A DNA stretch of 54,745 nt from Streptococcus mitis subsp. hohhotensis (lineage in GTDB: Bacteria; Bacillota; Bacilli; Lactobacillales; Streptococcaceae). Below the pieces are notes generated by a model that worked only from the letters and a program-made list of their open reading frames with translations, had not been told where the DNA came from and searched no databases. The stretch is taken from assembly GCF_000722775.1 (NCBI RefSeq), contig NZ_JPFZ01000014.1, positions 1-54,745 on the forward strand, read 5' to 3'. The position numbers and the translations under genes are program-made. Shown here one piece after another: positions 18,900-28,062 of the stretch (within the stretch, counting starts at the first letter, position 1; the number at the start of each line of letters is the position of its first letter).

Positions 18900-21800
18900 T
18901 TACTTATAAGTATAAACCTCTACCTCTGCCAAACTTAAAGGAATTCCTGCGTTTCTCAAAGAAATTCTAACCTTTTTTCCCTTCAGTCCTTTTAAGCCTA
19001 TGGATAGATTATTGCTTTCTAAACTGTCAATATGTTGTTTAAAAACTTCATGATTATTTGAATCATATATAATAATATCAAAATTTGATAATCTCTGAAT
19101 TTCAGCATCTGTTCTATTATAAATAATTAACTTTTCTAATTCTTCGGTTTGTGCTAAATCTATCTCCCACCATGAAGGAGAATCTCCTTTGGTATGAGTC
19201 ACCGAATGATGACCATAATCTCCGTTTTTATTTCCATCAACTGCTAGACGAGAAAAACCATTGTAATCCGTTGAACTCTGTCTAGTTTCTTTTGCTAACG
19301 CAATATTGGAAAGTTTCTTCGGAGTTCTCTTTGAACCATAGACTTCAACTTCCGCTAAACTTAACGGAATAGCTGATGATTTTAATTCTATTTTGACTAG
19401 CTTAGCCCCTACAGAAGGTACTTTTAAAGATAACAGACCATCAACTACTTTATCAAAATGTCTTCTAAAAACTTCTTCTCCTGATGAAGATAGAAAAATA
19501 ACATCAAAATTAGATAAACGCTGAGGTTCGGCGTCTGTTCTATTATAAATATCAACTTTAGAAACTGTAAACTCTTCTCCCAGATCGACCTGCCACCAAG
19601 CATTAGAATCTGCCTTAGTATGAGTCACTGAATGATGTCCGTAATCTCCGTCTTTATTACCATCAACTGCTAAGGCAGCCACACCTTCATAATTAGTTGA
19701 ACTTTGAGTAGCTACCTTATTTGTAGAAACTACTTTATCTTCTGTTATTTTATCTATATCTTCTTCAGATTGCTTACCATCTGATTCTCTAAAAACCTCT
19801 ACTTCTGCTAAACTCAAAGGTACACCACTCGTTAGTAATTTAACTTTAATATACCTTGCTCCTTTTTCTTTGAAATCTAGACTAACAGATTCACCCGACA
19901 AGTTATTAACATGTTTCTTAGCAACTTCGTTTCTATTATTGTCATATAGAATCACATCAAAATTAGATAGACGTTGAGTCTCAGCATCTGTGCGATTATA
20001 AATTTTAACAAGCCCAACTTTATCCATTTTTTTCAAATCGACTTCCCACCAAGAGGGATTATCTGCCCTAGTGTGTGTTACCGAACCAGAGTTAAAATTA
20101 CCATTTCTGTTACCATCCACAGCTCTATTAGGGTCTCCATTGTAATCTACAGAACTTTGTGTTGTTGGTTTTGCATATGCTATATTCAAATTACCATCAT
20201 TAAATTTATCTGGTGTTGGGAAAGAGACTGGGCCTGTCCCCTCAGTATTTATAGACATCTCTACCATTCCATTATGATTAACCGTAATGGTATAAACATG
20301 GGTATTCTCATCCCAATTTTCTGTATAAGTATAATGATTTTTATCGCCACTTATATTTATCTGAGGTTTATGACCAGTATGCCCTTTTAATGTAAGTGTT
20401 GTTGTCCTAAAGTCATTATCTACAGGATTGATGGAATAATTTTTGCTTATCCAGTTCGCTAACTCTAATTCTTCTTTCTTCCAACTTTTTGATGCATCAA
20501 AATTTCCTGATAATGCCCACATAGCTGTCTTATCTGTCCTGTAATTGTTCAATAAAATATGTAAATTATTTGGATTTTCTTTAACAACAGCGTAAGTATG
20601 AGGCGTCAAATCTAACGATAACGACTTTGTATTATTAGTATACATAGGCAACATTACTTGCTGATTTTTATTGATGTTAGCATTACTATTATAAATATAC
20701 CAGGAATTACCTACACGCTGAGCATACCCATCTCCTTCATAAAGTTTTGGATAAAGCGAGTTTAAATAGTTGACTTTACTAGACAATTCCTCACTATTTT
20801 TAGTCAAAATTTTTGCATTAGGGAATATAGATGAAATCTTTTCCTTATCAATTTTCTCATGTATTACAGGAAGAATATGGTATCTCCCATTATTATATAA
20901 AGGCATTGTTTCATCATTCGAATAAAGTCCTTGATAAAATCCGTTTAATGAACTAATCCTACCTTCTCCATTCCAAAATACAGCTTTTGTTCTATTTACA
21001 ACTTCTTCCTTACTTGGAGCTGGATTTTGTATAGCATGTCTAAAGAAAGGAATAATACCTTTAGTAAATGCTGGAGTTGGTACATCATTTGTCATAAATG
21101 TATACGCGGCACATTCGAAATTATAAACTGTGCCTCCCCCAGTATATACATTCATCATTTCCATAGCAATCATTGATTCTGGTTCCGATGCATAGGATCT
21201 CATATCCCTAGCTCTTCCAGTTTCAAATGTGTTTGTATAATGTTTTTCCCACCATTTCCATGTATCTGTTGATGAACCCCAGTTATCACATAAGCCACTC
21301 AACCAAAATCCACTAACGATAGAATCTGTACCTGCATCATCTCTTATTGGCGTATTTTTAGTTGCCAACACCAAATTTTTATGATATTTTTGACTAGCTT
21401 CAAAGAATGTCGAATCATTCATAATAGTTTCCCAGAACCATTTTTCATGATCATGCCAGATAAAATGCGCTCCATATTTGGCACAAACTTCCAAATATTT
21501 AGCACTATGCGGAGCTAACTGGTTATTGTAAATCCAATAATTCTCAATATTTAAAACACCTTTTAACACACTATACTTTTGGAATTGTTCATCTAACCAC
21601 TCTGGAGGAACTGTATTACGCTCTCCAGCCGACATAATAACCAAGAAAACTGGAATGTTTAGACTTTGAGCTTCCTCCAACATCTTGACATACCATTCTC
21701 TCAATTCTTTCGTATCTCGTGGAATACAACTTGTTGGTTTACAGACTTTTGCAGGATGAAGTTCAATCGCTGCATATGGCTTTACATCTTCAGGAATAGC

Positions 21801-22016
21801 TTCCCATGCTCCCTTCAATGTGTTCCCCCACCATAATCCGTTACCATTATCATTGCCATACAACGGAGAAAGCAACAATGGCGATTCATTATTAATCGTC
21901 GTTCTCATTTGAACACGATTATCAGCCTTAACTCCTGCTAACAATCCAAAACATAACATCCCAATACATACAAACAGTATTGTGATTAATTTTCTTTTTA
22001 TTTTTTCTTTATTCAT
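18900..22016 (-). CDS. Secreted GH98 endo-beta-galactosidase with three F-type lectin modules (1038 aa)
   Basis: It has a signal peptide (about 1-31), a GH98 catalytic domain and its beta-sandwich (about 45-600), then three CBM47/fucolectin repeats at about 607-742, 755-892 and 903-1038. Each repeat contains the fucose-binding H(T)(R/K)xD and YNRTDAExQRLSNFD motifs. E158 in VLNIENYW and D251 in SSTDTWKWW fall at the catalytic positions I recall for Sp4GH98, which cleaves Lewis Y/H type 2 tetrasaccharide from host glycans. There is no LPXTG, so it is secreted or retained by its lectins. It sits between the intracellular fucosidase and isomerase genes of the fuc operon and would supply the oligosaccharide that the PTS imports. 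An SD-like AGGT lies a little far from the ATG. Confidence 0.93.
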   Translation of the reverse strand: MNKEKIKRKLITILFVCIGMLCFGLLAGVKADNRVQMRTTINNESPLLLSPLYGNDNGNGLWWGNTLKGAWEAIPEDVKPYAAIELHPAKVCKPTSCIPRDTKELREWYVKMLEEAQSLNIPVFLVIMSAGERNTVPPEWLDEQFQKYSVLKGVLNIENYWIYNNQLAPHSAKYLEVCAKYGAHFIWHDHEKWFWETIMNDSTFFEASQKYHKNLVLATKNTPIRDDAGTDSIVSGFWLSGLCDNWGSSTDTWKWWEKHYTNTFETGRARDMRSYASEPESMIAMEMMNVYTGGGTVYNFECAAYTFMTNDVPTPAFTKGIIPFFRHAIQNPAPSKEEVVNRTKAVFWNGEGRISSLNGFYQGLYSNDETMPLYNNGRYHILPVIHEKIDKEKISSIFPNAKILTKNSEELSSKVNYLNSLYPKLYEGDGYAQRVGNSWYIYNSNANINKNQQVMLPMYTNNTKSLSLDLTPHTYAVVKENPNNLHILLNNYRTDKTAMWALSGNFDASKSWKKEELELANWISKNYSINPVDNDFRTTTLTLKGHTGHKPQINISGDKNHYTYTENWDENTHVYTITVNHNGMVEMSINTEGTGPVSFPTPDKFNDGNLNIAYAKPTTQSSVDYNGDPNRAVDGNRNGNFNSGSVTHTRADNPSWWEVDLKKMDKVGLVKIYNRTDAETQRLSNFDVILYDNNRNEVAKKHVNNLSGESVSLDFKEKGARYIKVKLLTSGVPLSLAEVEVFRESDGKQSEEDIDKITEDKVVSTNKVATQSSTNYEGVAALAVDGNKDGDYGHHSVTHTKADSNAWWQVDLGEEFTVSKVDIYNRTDAEPQRLSNFDVIFLSSSGEEVFRRHFDKVVDGLLSLKVPSVGAKLVKIELKSSAIPLSLAEVEVYGSKRTPKKLSNIALAKETRQSSTDYNGFSRLAVDGNKNGDYGHHSVTHTKGDSPSWWEIDLAQTEELEKLIIYNRTDAEIQRLSNFDIIIYDSNNHEVFKQHIDSLESNNLSIGLKGLKGKKVRISLRNAGIPLSLAEVEVYTYK

Positions 22017-22025
22017 GACTTATAC

Positions 22026-24320
22026 CTAAAAATTTAACTCAATAATTTTTTCTGAATTAAATACCAATTCAATATTTTGTACATCAGTATTTTTGCCATA
22101 TATTCTTACTCTTACTTTTTGATCTTTGTTTCCTCCTTCCAATTTTAGAAATGTTATATCCCCATTTTCCCAAGCAAATGATACCTTATATCCTCCTCTT
22201 ACTCTGAGGCCTTTCACTTCTCCTTCTGACCAAGCAGAAGGTAAAGCTGGAATTAGTGATAACCAATTATGATGGCTCTGTACTAATAATTCACAAATTC
22301 CACTCACCAAACCTAAATTACCATCAATTTGAAATGGTGGATGGTCAAGAAATAAATTCCCAAGAGTCGCATTATTTAACAAACCATTAATCTGGTTATA
22401 AGCAGGCTCACCTTGATATAGTCTCGCAAAAAAATGAATCAACCATGCAGCGCTCCAACCTGTTTGTGTACTAGCATGCAAACCACTTACTAACCAATTA
22501 TTAATCGCTTGTTCCCTATCCTGCGAAGATAAAAAGTTAGCATTTGATAATCTCCTATTTATAGTGATTTCCGCTGCTTCTGCTAATTCAGGAGTTTTAT
22601 AAATATCAATCTCATTATAAGGATAAAGCCCAAATAGAGGTGAAATGTGTCTATGACCAGGCTCTACTTCTTCATAATCCTCTAGCCATTCTTGTATTTG
22701 CCCATTACTACCTATTTTTGTTTTAGGTAGTTTCTTTTTTAACTCCTTCACACGACTAATAAAATCCGAATTGTCTCCTAATTGTTTTGCGATTCCAATG
22801 CATGAATCACAAAAATATCTTAGAATTTGATTATCAATTGTAGATGATAGGCAAGCATTTCCTTCAGTACCATTTTTTAAACGATATTTATTTTCCGGTG
22901 AAACACTTGGACCTGTCATCAAGTAACCATCCACCTCAAATAAATAATCTTCAAAGAAAAGAAATGCTTCTTTTATCATTTCAAAATGTTCCGTAAGAAT
23001 ACGCTCATCTTGGAAATATAAATAGTGTTCCCAAATATGTGTACATAACCATGGAATAGTTAATACCCAAATTGCAGCCCCCATGGCATGAGATTGGGGA
23101 GCCGTATCGCCAAAACCATCCGTATTATGATGTGCTGTAAAACCTCTAGCTCCATACATTTTCTTAGCGGTTAGTCTTCCCGGCTCTCTCATTCTTTCGA
23201 GCATATCAAATAATGGATATTCTACTTCTGGTAAATCACATGGACCTACCATCCAATAATTCATTTGAGTATTAATATTAATCGTATATTTAGAACCCCA
23301 AATTGGATTTAATTCATCACACCATATTCCTTGAAGATTGGCAGGTAAACCATTCGGCTGACTAGACGATATTAACAGATATCTTCCATAATGAAATAAC
23401 AAGTTAGTCAAGTAGTTACTATACTTTTTAGTGTTTTCAAGAAGTAGATTCGTTGGAATGCTAAGACAATCTTTACTATAGTCCAGTTTAAAATCAACTC
23501 TATTAAATTGCTCCTGATATTTTTTTACATGTTCATCTTTTTCTGTAAAGTAATCAATGCTACTAAATTCTCCCTGAAGAGAAGAAATATCTATGTCTCC
23601 CCAATAATCCGTCATTGATTTGAGATAAAGAAATACCTCTGTAGCATTCCGAATAACTATTGTCTCTCCCAATACACTTACTTCACCATCCGTAACCTTA
23701 GAATGACATACTACTTTAAACTGAACACCTTTTCTACCTCCGGCAGAGGCCGACATTAAAATTGTACTTGAATCCAGTTTAGATACTTCATCATTAAACC
23801 GTTTATTTCTACCCAAATTAATGTTTAAATTTAATGTGTTTTGAACTGATGACACTATACGGCAACATAAAATATTCTTATTAAAACTCGTAAAATATTC
23901 TCTTTTTATTTGTAAATTACAACCATTAGGCTCAAACACAACATTAGAAATAGCTGTATCTAAATCTAGCTCTCTTTCATACAATGAAAGAGCAGAAGAC
24001 TGAATATCTATATGCTCAATGTAAAGTTCCCCAAGTAATTCATAGTGGCTTTGATCTCTTGGGGTAGCAAACATTGTTAACTTTATCAATTCTTCGGCTT
24101 TCTGAACTTCTCCATCTAAAAGATATTCCCGAATTTTTTTAAGATGCAATAGTGAGTCTGGATTATTTCTATCTGACTTTCCTCTATACCAAATAGTCTC
24201 ATCATTTAGTTGAATACATTCTTTTGTAGCTGAACCATAAATCATACCACCTAAATGACCGTTCCCAATCGGCAAGGCTTCATTCCAATTTGAGGCAGCT
24301 TTCTTATACCATAATTTCAC
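22026..24320 (-). CDS. GH95 alpha-L-fucosidase, cytoplasmic (764 aa)
   Basis: The GH95 signature is clear: N-terminal WNEALPIGNGHLGGMIYG and CIQLNDETIWYRG, the (alpha/alpha)6 barrel with NINTQMNYWMVGPCDLPE and HHNTDGFGDTAPQSHAMGAA, and the late PPFQIDGNLG segment. The family removes alpha-1,2-linked fucose by inversion. With no signal peptide it should act on H- or Lewis Y-type oligosaccharides after import. The start is GTG at 24320 with AGAGG seven bases upstream. It lies immediately after a strong hairpin that separates the PTS genes from the glycosidase genes, so its expression may be set lower than that of the transporter. Confidence 0.93.
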   Translation of the reverse strand: MKLWYKKAASNWNEALPIGNGHLGGMIYGSATKECIQLNDETIWYRGKSDRNNPDSLLHLKKIREYLLDGEVQKAEELIKLTMFATPRDQSHYELLGELYIEHIDIQSSALSLYERELDLDTAISNVVFEPNGCNLQIKREYFTSFNKNILCCRIVSSVQNTLNLNINLGRNKRFNDEVSKLDSSTILMSASAGGRKGVQFKVVCHSKVTDGEVSVLGETIVIRNATEVFLYLKSMTDYWGDIDISSLQGEFSSIDYFTEKDEHVKKYQEQFNRVDFKLDYSKDCLSIPTNLLLENTKKYSNYLTNLLFHYGRYLLISSSQPNGLPANLQGIWCDELNPIWGSKYTININTQMNYWMVGPCDLPEVEYPLFDMLERMREPGRLTAKKMYGARGFTAHHNTDGFGDTAPQSHAMGAAIWVLTIPWLCTHIWEHYLYFQDERILTEHFEMIKEAFLFFEDYLFEVDGYLMTGPSVSPENKYRLKNGTEGNACLSSTIDNQILRYFCDSCIGIAKQLGDNSDFISRVKELKKKLPKTKIGSNGQIQEWLEDYEEVEPGHRHISPLFGLYPYNEIDIYKTPELAEAAEITINRRLSNANFLSSQDREQAINNWLVSGLHASTQTGWSAAWLIHFFARLYQGEPAYNQINGLLNNATLGNLFLDHPPFQIDGNLGLVSGICELLVQSHHNWLSLIPALPSAWSEGEVKGLRVRGGYKVSFAWENGDITFLKLEGGNKDQKVRVRIYGKNTDVQNIELVFNSEKIIELNF

Positions 24321-24333
24321 TCTTTACCTCTCT

Positions 24334-24368
24334 TCCAAAATGGAGGTGATATCCCAATACCACCTCCA
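24334..24368 (-). terminator. Intra-operon hairpin/attenuator between PTS EIID and GH95
   Basis: Read on the minus strand, TGGAGGTGGTAT and ATATCACCTCCA form a 12-bp stem (one G-T pair) with the loop TGGG, followed by TTTTGG. It has the form of a partial rho-independent terminator inside the operon. Confidence 0.7.
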
Positions 24369-24377
24369 CACTTTCTA

Positions 24378-25178
24378 CTACTTCAAAATTCCTAAAACAA
24401 CTAGGATAACTCCAATAGCCATAACACTAAAGATTAGTACAACCGGATTTTTCCCTTTTCTAATTAATTTACACATTAATAAAGTCAAAGCCATAGGGAT
24501 AAATCCTGGAATTAATTTTGTAATCATTTCTTGAACAGAAATAACAAGTTCCCCCTGCTTAAATTCTAATCCAAAATTAATACCAACCATTGATGGAATC
24601 AAACCACCCACTAGTACTAGCCCTAATGCTGTCGCCATACTCGTAACGCGATTCAATGTTCCTTTTGTATTATTTTCTTGGATAAGACTAGAACCCTTAG
24701 TATAGCCATATTTCAAACCGAAATATTTAACAGGAATATTAATAACATTAAACAATATTAAGGCGATAAAGATACCTAAAGCACCGCCGTCTTTAGAATA
24801 AGACGCACCAATACTAAAACAGATAGGAACTAGTGTCAGCCAGAACAAACTATCTCCTAGACCAGCCAGTGGCCCCATCAAGCCAACTTTAATACCAGTA
24901 ATTGAATCTGCACCTTCATTTCCTTCTTGTTCTTCCATAGCGGAAGTAACTCCAAGAATAAATGGTGCCGCTGTTTGATGAGTATTGAAAAACTCAAGGT
25001 GACGTTTCATAGCAGGAGAAGCTGAATCTTTGTCTGGATATAGTTTTTTCAATACTGGAAGAATTGTATATAGAAAACCAAGGTTCTGCATTCTCTCATA
25101 GTTCCATGAAGAACCATACATAAAACTTCGTTTGAAAACTTTTTTAAGTTCAACTTTAGTTACTTTATTATTCATCAT
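24378..25178 (-). CDS. PTS mannose-class EIID, fucosyl-oligosaccharide transporter subunit (266 aa)
   Basis: Inner-membrane EIID of the mannose/sorbose class: the N-terminal FKRSFMYGSSWNYERMQNLGFLYTILP and GPLAGLGDSLFW motifs are diagnostic, with hydrophobic segments near the C-terminus. It overlaps the EIIC gene by 4 bp, and with EIIA, EIIB and EIIC completes one permease. By context the substrate is the oligosaccharide released by GH98, not free fucose; that is inferred. Confidence 0.93.
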   Translation of the reverse strand: MMNNKVTKVELKKVFKRSFMYGSSWNYERMQNLGFLYTILPVLKKLYPDKDSASPAMKRHLEFFNTHQTAAPFILGVTSAMEEQEGNEGADSITGIKVGLMGPLAGLGDSLFWLTLVPICFSIGASYSKDGGALGIFIALILFNVINIPVKYFGLKYGYTKGSSLIQENNTKGTLNRVTSMATALGLVLVGGLIPSMVGINFGLEFKQGELVISVQEMITKLIPGFIPMALTLLMCKLIRKGKNPVVLIFSVMAIGVILVVLGILK

Positions 25179-25948
25179 AGATCAAGGTCCTCCTCAACAT
25201 CACTATTTGAAGTTGTTTCTTGTGGTTTACTTCCAATCATATCGTAGAAGTATGCTACCGCAATACCAACTAGTGAGATTCCAATGGTTGACATTCCTCC
25301 ATACACAGAACAAATGAAGCCAATCAACAAGAATACCCACATATTTTTCTTGAGCATCATATTTAAAAGCATACCAAAACCAATTGAAGGTAGTAAAGCA
25401 CCTGCAGAGTTAAGTCCCTGCATAACGATTGGTGGAACCTTAGCAAACAAGTCTGCCACATATTCCCCTCCAAGCATAATAGCTAGGAAAATTGGCACAA
25501 TTTTAAACAACGTGATTAAAATCAAACTTGAATAATGATAAAAACCAATCTTTGAGTAATCTCCGTTTTTAGCATCATTATCAGCTTTTTTCACAAAATA
25601 AACATCTAAAGTTTTTGCAAGAACATCCAACTGTTGGGTAGCAACTGCAATTGGAACCGCTATAGCGATACCAGCAGTTTCTCCTTGCCCAGATAAAATA
25701 CCAAATGCAGTACCAATAATCGCACCTGAAATAGTATCTGGTGGAGTGTAGCCTCCAATACCTGTTACACCGAGCCAAGTTAATTCAAGAGCTGAACCAA
25801 TAAGAACACCTTGGGTGAAATCTCCTAAGACTAAGCCAACCATTGCACTTGTAACTAACGGACGGTGAATCATAAATAACGGTCCATTATAGTCAATAGT
25901 GGCAATAATCCCAACTAATGTCACCAGTAATGCTTGTGTGAATAGCAT
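25175..25948 (-). CDS. PTS mannose-class EIIC (257 aa)
   Basis: A polytopic membrane permease subunit with the EIIC-sorbose motif RPLVTSAMVGLVLGDFTQGV and ELTWLGVTGIGGYTPPD. It overlaps EIID by 4 bp and follows EIIB by 24 bp, so it is translated within the same operon. A C-terminal acidic tail (DVEEDLDL) is cytoplasmic. Confidence 0.93.
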   Translation of the reverse strand: MLFTQALLVTLVGIIATIDYNGPLFMIHRPLVTSAMVGLVLGDFTQGVLIGSALELTWLGVTGIGGYTPPDTISGAIIGTAFGILSGQGETAGIAIAVPIAVATQQLDVLAKTLDVYFVKKADNDAKNGDYSKIGFYHYSSLILITLFKIVPIFLAIMLGGEYVADLFAKVPPIVMQGLNSAGALLPSIGFGMLLNMMLKKNMWVFLLIGFICSVYGGMSTIGISLVGIAVAYFYDMIGSKPQETTSNSDVEEDLDL

Positions 25949-25972
25949 ATACTGTACCTCCTTAAATTATTT

Positions 25973-26443
25973 TTATAAAAATTTTTCCAACATTGTAACT
26001 TTATCATTGGGAACCATTTGAATTTCAACTCTCGTTCCCTTATCAACTACTTTCTTAAAATAATATTTGTCTTCTTCACCTAGAGCTACACCTCCAGTTA
26101 CCTTTTCATTTTCCTCCGTTTTACTCATCTGTCCTACATTGAGGTACTCCAATTTTAAATTTCCTTCAATAGAGTCATACACATCTTTTGGATTGGTATA
26201 TATCAGCATTGTTCTCTTTTTTATTGGCACAGAGTTTAAAACTTCCACAAACCGTTTTACACTAAAGAAAACAATTTTTAAACCTACCGGTGCAGAAATC
26301 TTTAAAATAGATTGTCGTGTTTTATCTTCTGAGATGCGATCATTAACAATGATAACTTGCTCAATATCATACTTTTTTAGCCATGTAGTGACAACTTGAC
26401 CATGTACCAGACGGTCATCAATACGAACAAACTCTATAGACAT
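25973..26443 (-). CDS. PTS mannose-class EIIB (156 aa)
   Basis: A cytoplasmic phosphocarrier. The phosphorylated histidine is H14 in [15 protein letters not shown], the signature of the EIIB mannose/sorbose family, and the length is typical. It overlaps the EIIA gene by 10 bp (26434-26443), indicating translational coupling. Confidence 0.94.
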   Translation of the reverse strand: MSIEFVRIDDRLVHGQVVTTWLKKYDIEQVIIVNDRISEDKTRQSILKISAPVGLKIVFFSVKRFVEVLNSVPIKKRTMLIYTNPKDVYDSIEGNLKLEYLNVGQMSKTEENEKVTGGVALGEEDKYYFKKVVDKGTRVEIQMVPNDKVTMLEKFL

Positions 26444-26865
26444 AAATCTTCTTCCTCCTCTACGTTAAGTTGTTGTTTAACATTAAACAAACTATTTTGA
26501 GCATTGTGAACAATTTCTTCTAAATTGATTTTTGAATCATAACTTGATATTAATTCCACTAGGAGAGGAATATTAAAACCTGTTACAATATCAACTGAAT
26601 CCAAATTTAAAAACTGTGACAAAGCCACATTATTAGGACTTCCTCCAATCAAGTCAGTCAAAACGATAACCTCTTGATTTGAGTCTAACAGTTCATCCAC
26701 TTGATTTTTAAAATAATGCTCAAACTCTACAATATTCTCTCCAGGCATCAAACCTAATGTCCTAACTCTATCATTTGTTGTCTCACCAACAAACATTTCT
26801 GCGGTCATGAGAGCTCCGCTAGCAAAATCACCATGACTGGCAACTAAAATTCCTCTATTAAACAT
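26434..26865 (-). CDS. PTS mannose-class EIIA (143 aa)
   Basis: A cytoplasmic phosphocarrier taking phosphate from HPr at H11 ([13 protein letters not shown]). I start it at the ATG at 26865, overlapping the fucU stop by 8 bp; an in-frame ATG 15 bp upstream would disturb the family N-terminus. The [13 protein letters not shown] motif is typical of the fold. Confidence 0.93.
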   Translation of the reverse strand: MFNRGILVASHGDFASGALMTAEMFVGETTNDRVRTLGLMPGENIVEFEHYFKNQVDELLDSNQEVIVLTDLIGGSPNNVALSQFLNLDSVDIVTGFNIPLLVELISSYDSKINLEEIVHNAQNSLFNVKQQLNVEEEEDLCL

Positions 26866-27298
26866 TTTCTCTTTCAACAACTACTCCTTTCTTAAGGATA
26901 ATATTAGCATAAAGTGAAGTTTCTCCTGTAGCAACAATAGCATAAGCTTTCTTACTACGTTCATAAAAGTCTTCTCTTCTAAGATAAGTAATCGTTTTAA
27001 GATCTGTACCATGACCTTCAATCATCTGTCTATAGGTACCCCATATCTTAGGAATATCATCACCCGAAACAACGTTCATAAACTGAATTGAACTATCGAC
27101 GTAACTATCTAATGGCATTAAATACAGAATGGAATCTAATAATTCTGGAATATTTACACCATCACAACGAATTAGTTTATTTGCACATGAAGCAGAAGGA
27201 TAATTCGCGTCAGCTAATACTATTTCATCTCCATGTCCCATTTCCATTAAAGTCTTCAATAAATCTGGAGAAATATTTTTCGGTATATGTTTTAACAT
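26858..27298 (-). CDS. fucU: L-fucose mutarotase (146 aa)
   Basis: Interconverts the anomers of L-fucose ahead of the isomerase. The RbsD/FucU signature MGHGDEIVLADANYP is present at about residues 20-34, its His being the catalytic residue of the family. A C-terminal region with TGETSLYANIILKKGVV is also typical. It lies between fucA and EIIA with short spacings. Confidence 0.95.
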   Translation of the reverse strand: MLKHIPKNISPDLLKTLMEMGHGDEIVLADANYPSASCANKLIRCDGVNIPELLDSILYLMPLDSYVDSSIQFMNVVSGDDIPKIWGTYRQMIEGHGTDLKTITYLRREDFYERSKKAYAIVATGETSLYANIILKKGVVVERENV

Positions 27299-27309
27299 TA
27301 ATATCCTCC

Positions 27310-27948
27310 CTATTTTCTCTGACCGTATGTTTTAAATTTTTCTGCCATCAATTCCATCTCCTCATCAGGAAGGACTACTGGCTCTCCAAAATTCTTAGCT
27401 AAACAATAAATTTTTGCACAATATTCAACTTCTTCAACAATATTAAATGCATTCAATAAATTTTGTGCACCTGCTAAAATTCCATGATTCGCTAGTAAAA
27501 CTGCTCTACGACCTTCCATTGCTTTAGCTGCATTCACAGCTAATTCTTTCGTACCATATGTTGCATACTCAGCTACCCGAACATCTTTTCCTGCCACTGC
27601 AATCATATAATGACTCGCCGGAAGTGGTTCTCTGAGACAAGCTAATACTGTTGCATAAGTTGTATGAGCATGGATAATTGCATCGATATCATCACGAGTT
27701 TGATATTGAATCAAATGCATATACCACTCGCTAGATGGCAAGCGTTCTCCCTCTACAATATTTCCATTAATGTCCATCACTACAATATCGGATTCTTTGA
27801 TTTCAAAGAAATCAATACCCGACGGGGTAATTGCCATCAATTGTTTTTCACGATCGAAAACACTGAGATTTCCACCTGTTCCTTTCGTCAAATCTGTTTC
27901 TACTAGCTTCTTGCCATACTTAATTAATTCTTGTTTTACATCTGACAT
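27310..27948 (-). CDS. fucA: L-fuculose-phosphate aldolase, class II (212 aa)
   Basis: Cleaves L-fuculose-1-phosphate to DHAP and L-lactaldehyde. Zinc ligands and catalytic Glu are visible: E74 in SSEWYMH, H93 and H95 in IIHAHTTYAT and a later His in LLANHGILAG. GTGGNLS is the phosphate-binding N-terminal motif. The start at 27948 is set by AGGAGG six bases upstream; an in-frame ATG at 27963 is less well placed. It follows fucK after a 114-bp gap holding a stem-loop. Confidence 0.95.
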   Translation of the reverse strand: MSDVKQELIKYGKKLVETDLTKGTGGNLSVFDREKQLMAITPSGIDFFEIKESDIVVMDINGNIVEGERLPSSEWYMHLIQYQTRDDIDAIIHAHTTYATVLACLREPLPASHYMIAVAGKDVRVAEYATYGTKELAVNAAKAMEGRRAVLLANHGILAGAQNLLNAFNIVEEVEYCAKIYCLAKNFGEPVVLPDEEMELMAEKFKTYGQRK

Positions 27949-28000
27949 TCTTGTCCTCCTCATATCAAAACACTAAATATTTTTCAATTCACCAATTATC

Positions 28001-28031
28001 CCCCCTTCTTGTACAAAACTTAAGAAGGGGG
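28001..28031. other. 10-bp perfect stem-loop between fucK and fucA
   Basis: CCCCCTTCTT (28001-28010) and AAGAAGGGGG (28022-28031) pair perfectly around an 11-nt loop. There is no T-run on the minus strand (GATAATTGG follows), so it is more likely an mRNA processing or stability element than a terminator. Confidence 0.65.
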
Positions 28032-28062
28032 AGGGAGGCAAATTTACAAACTCTCAATCTTT

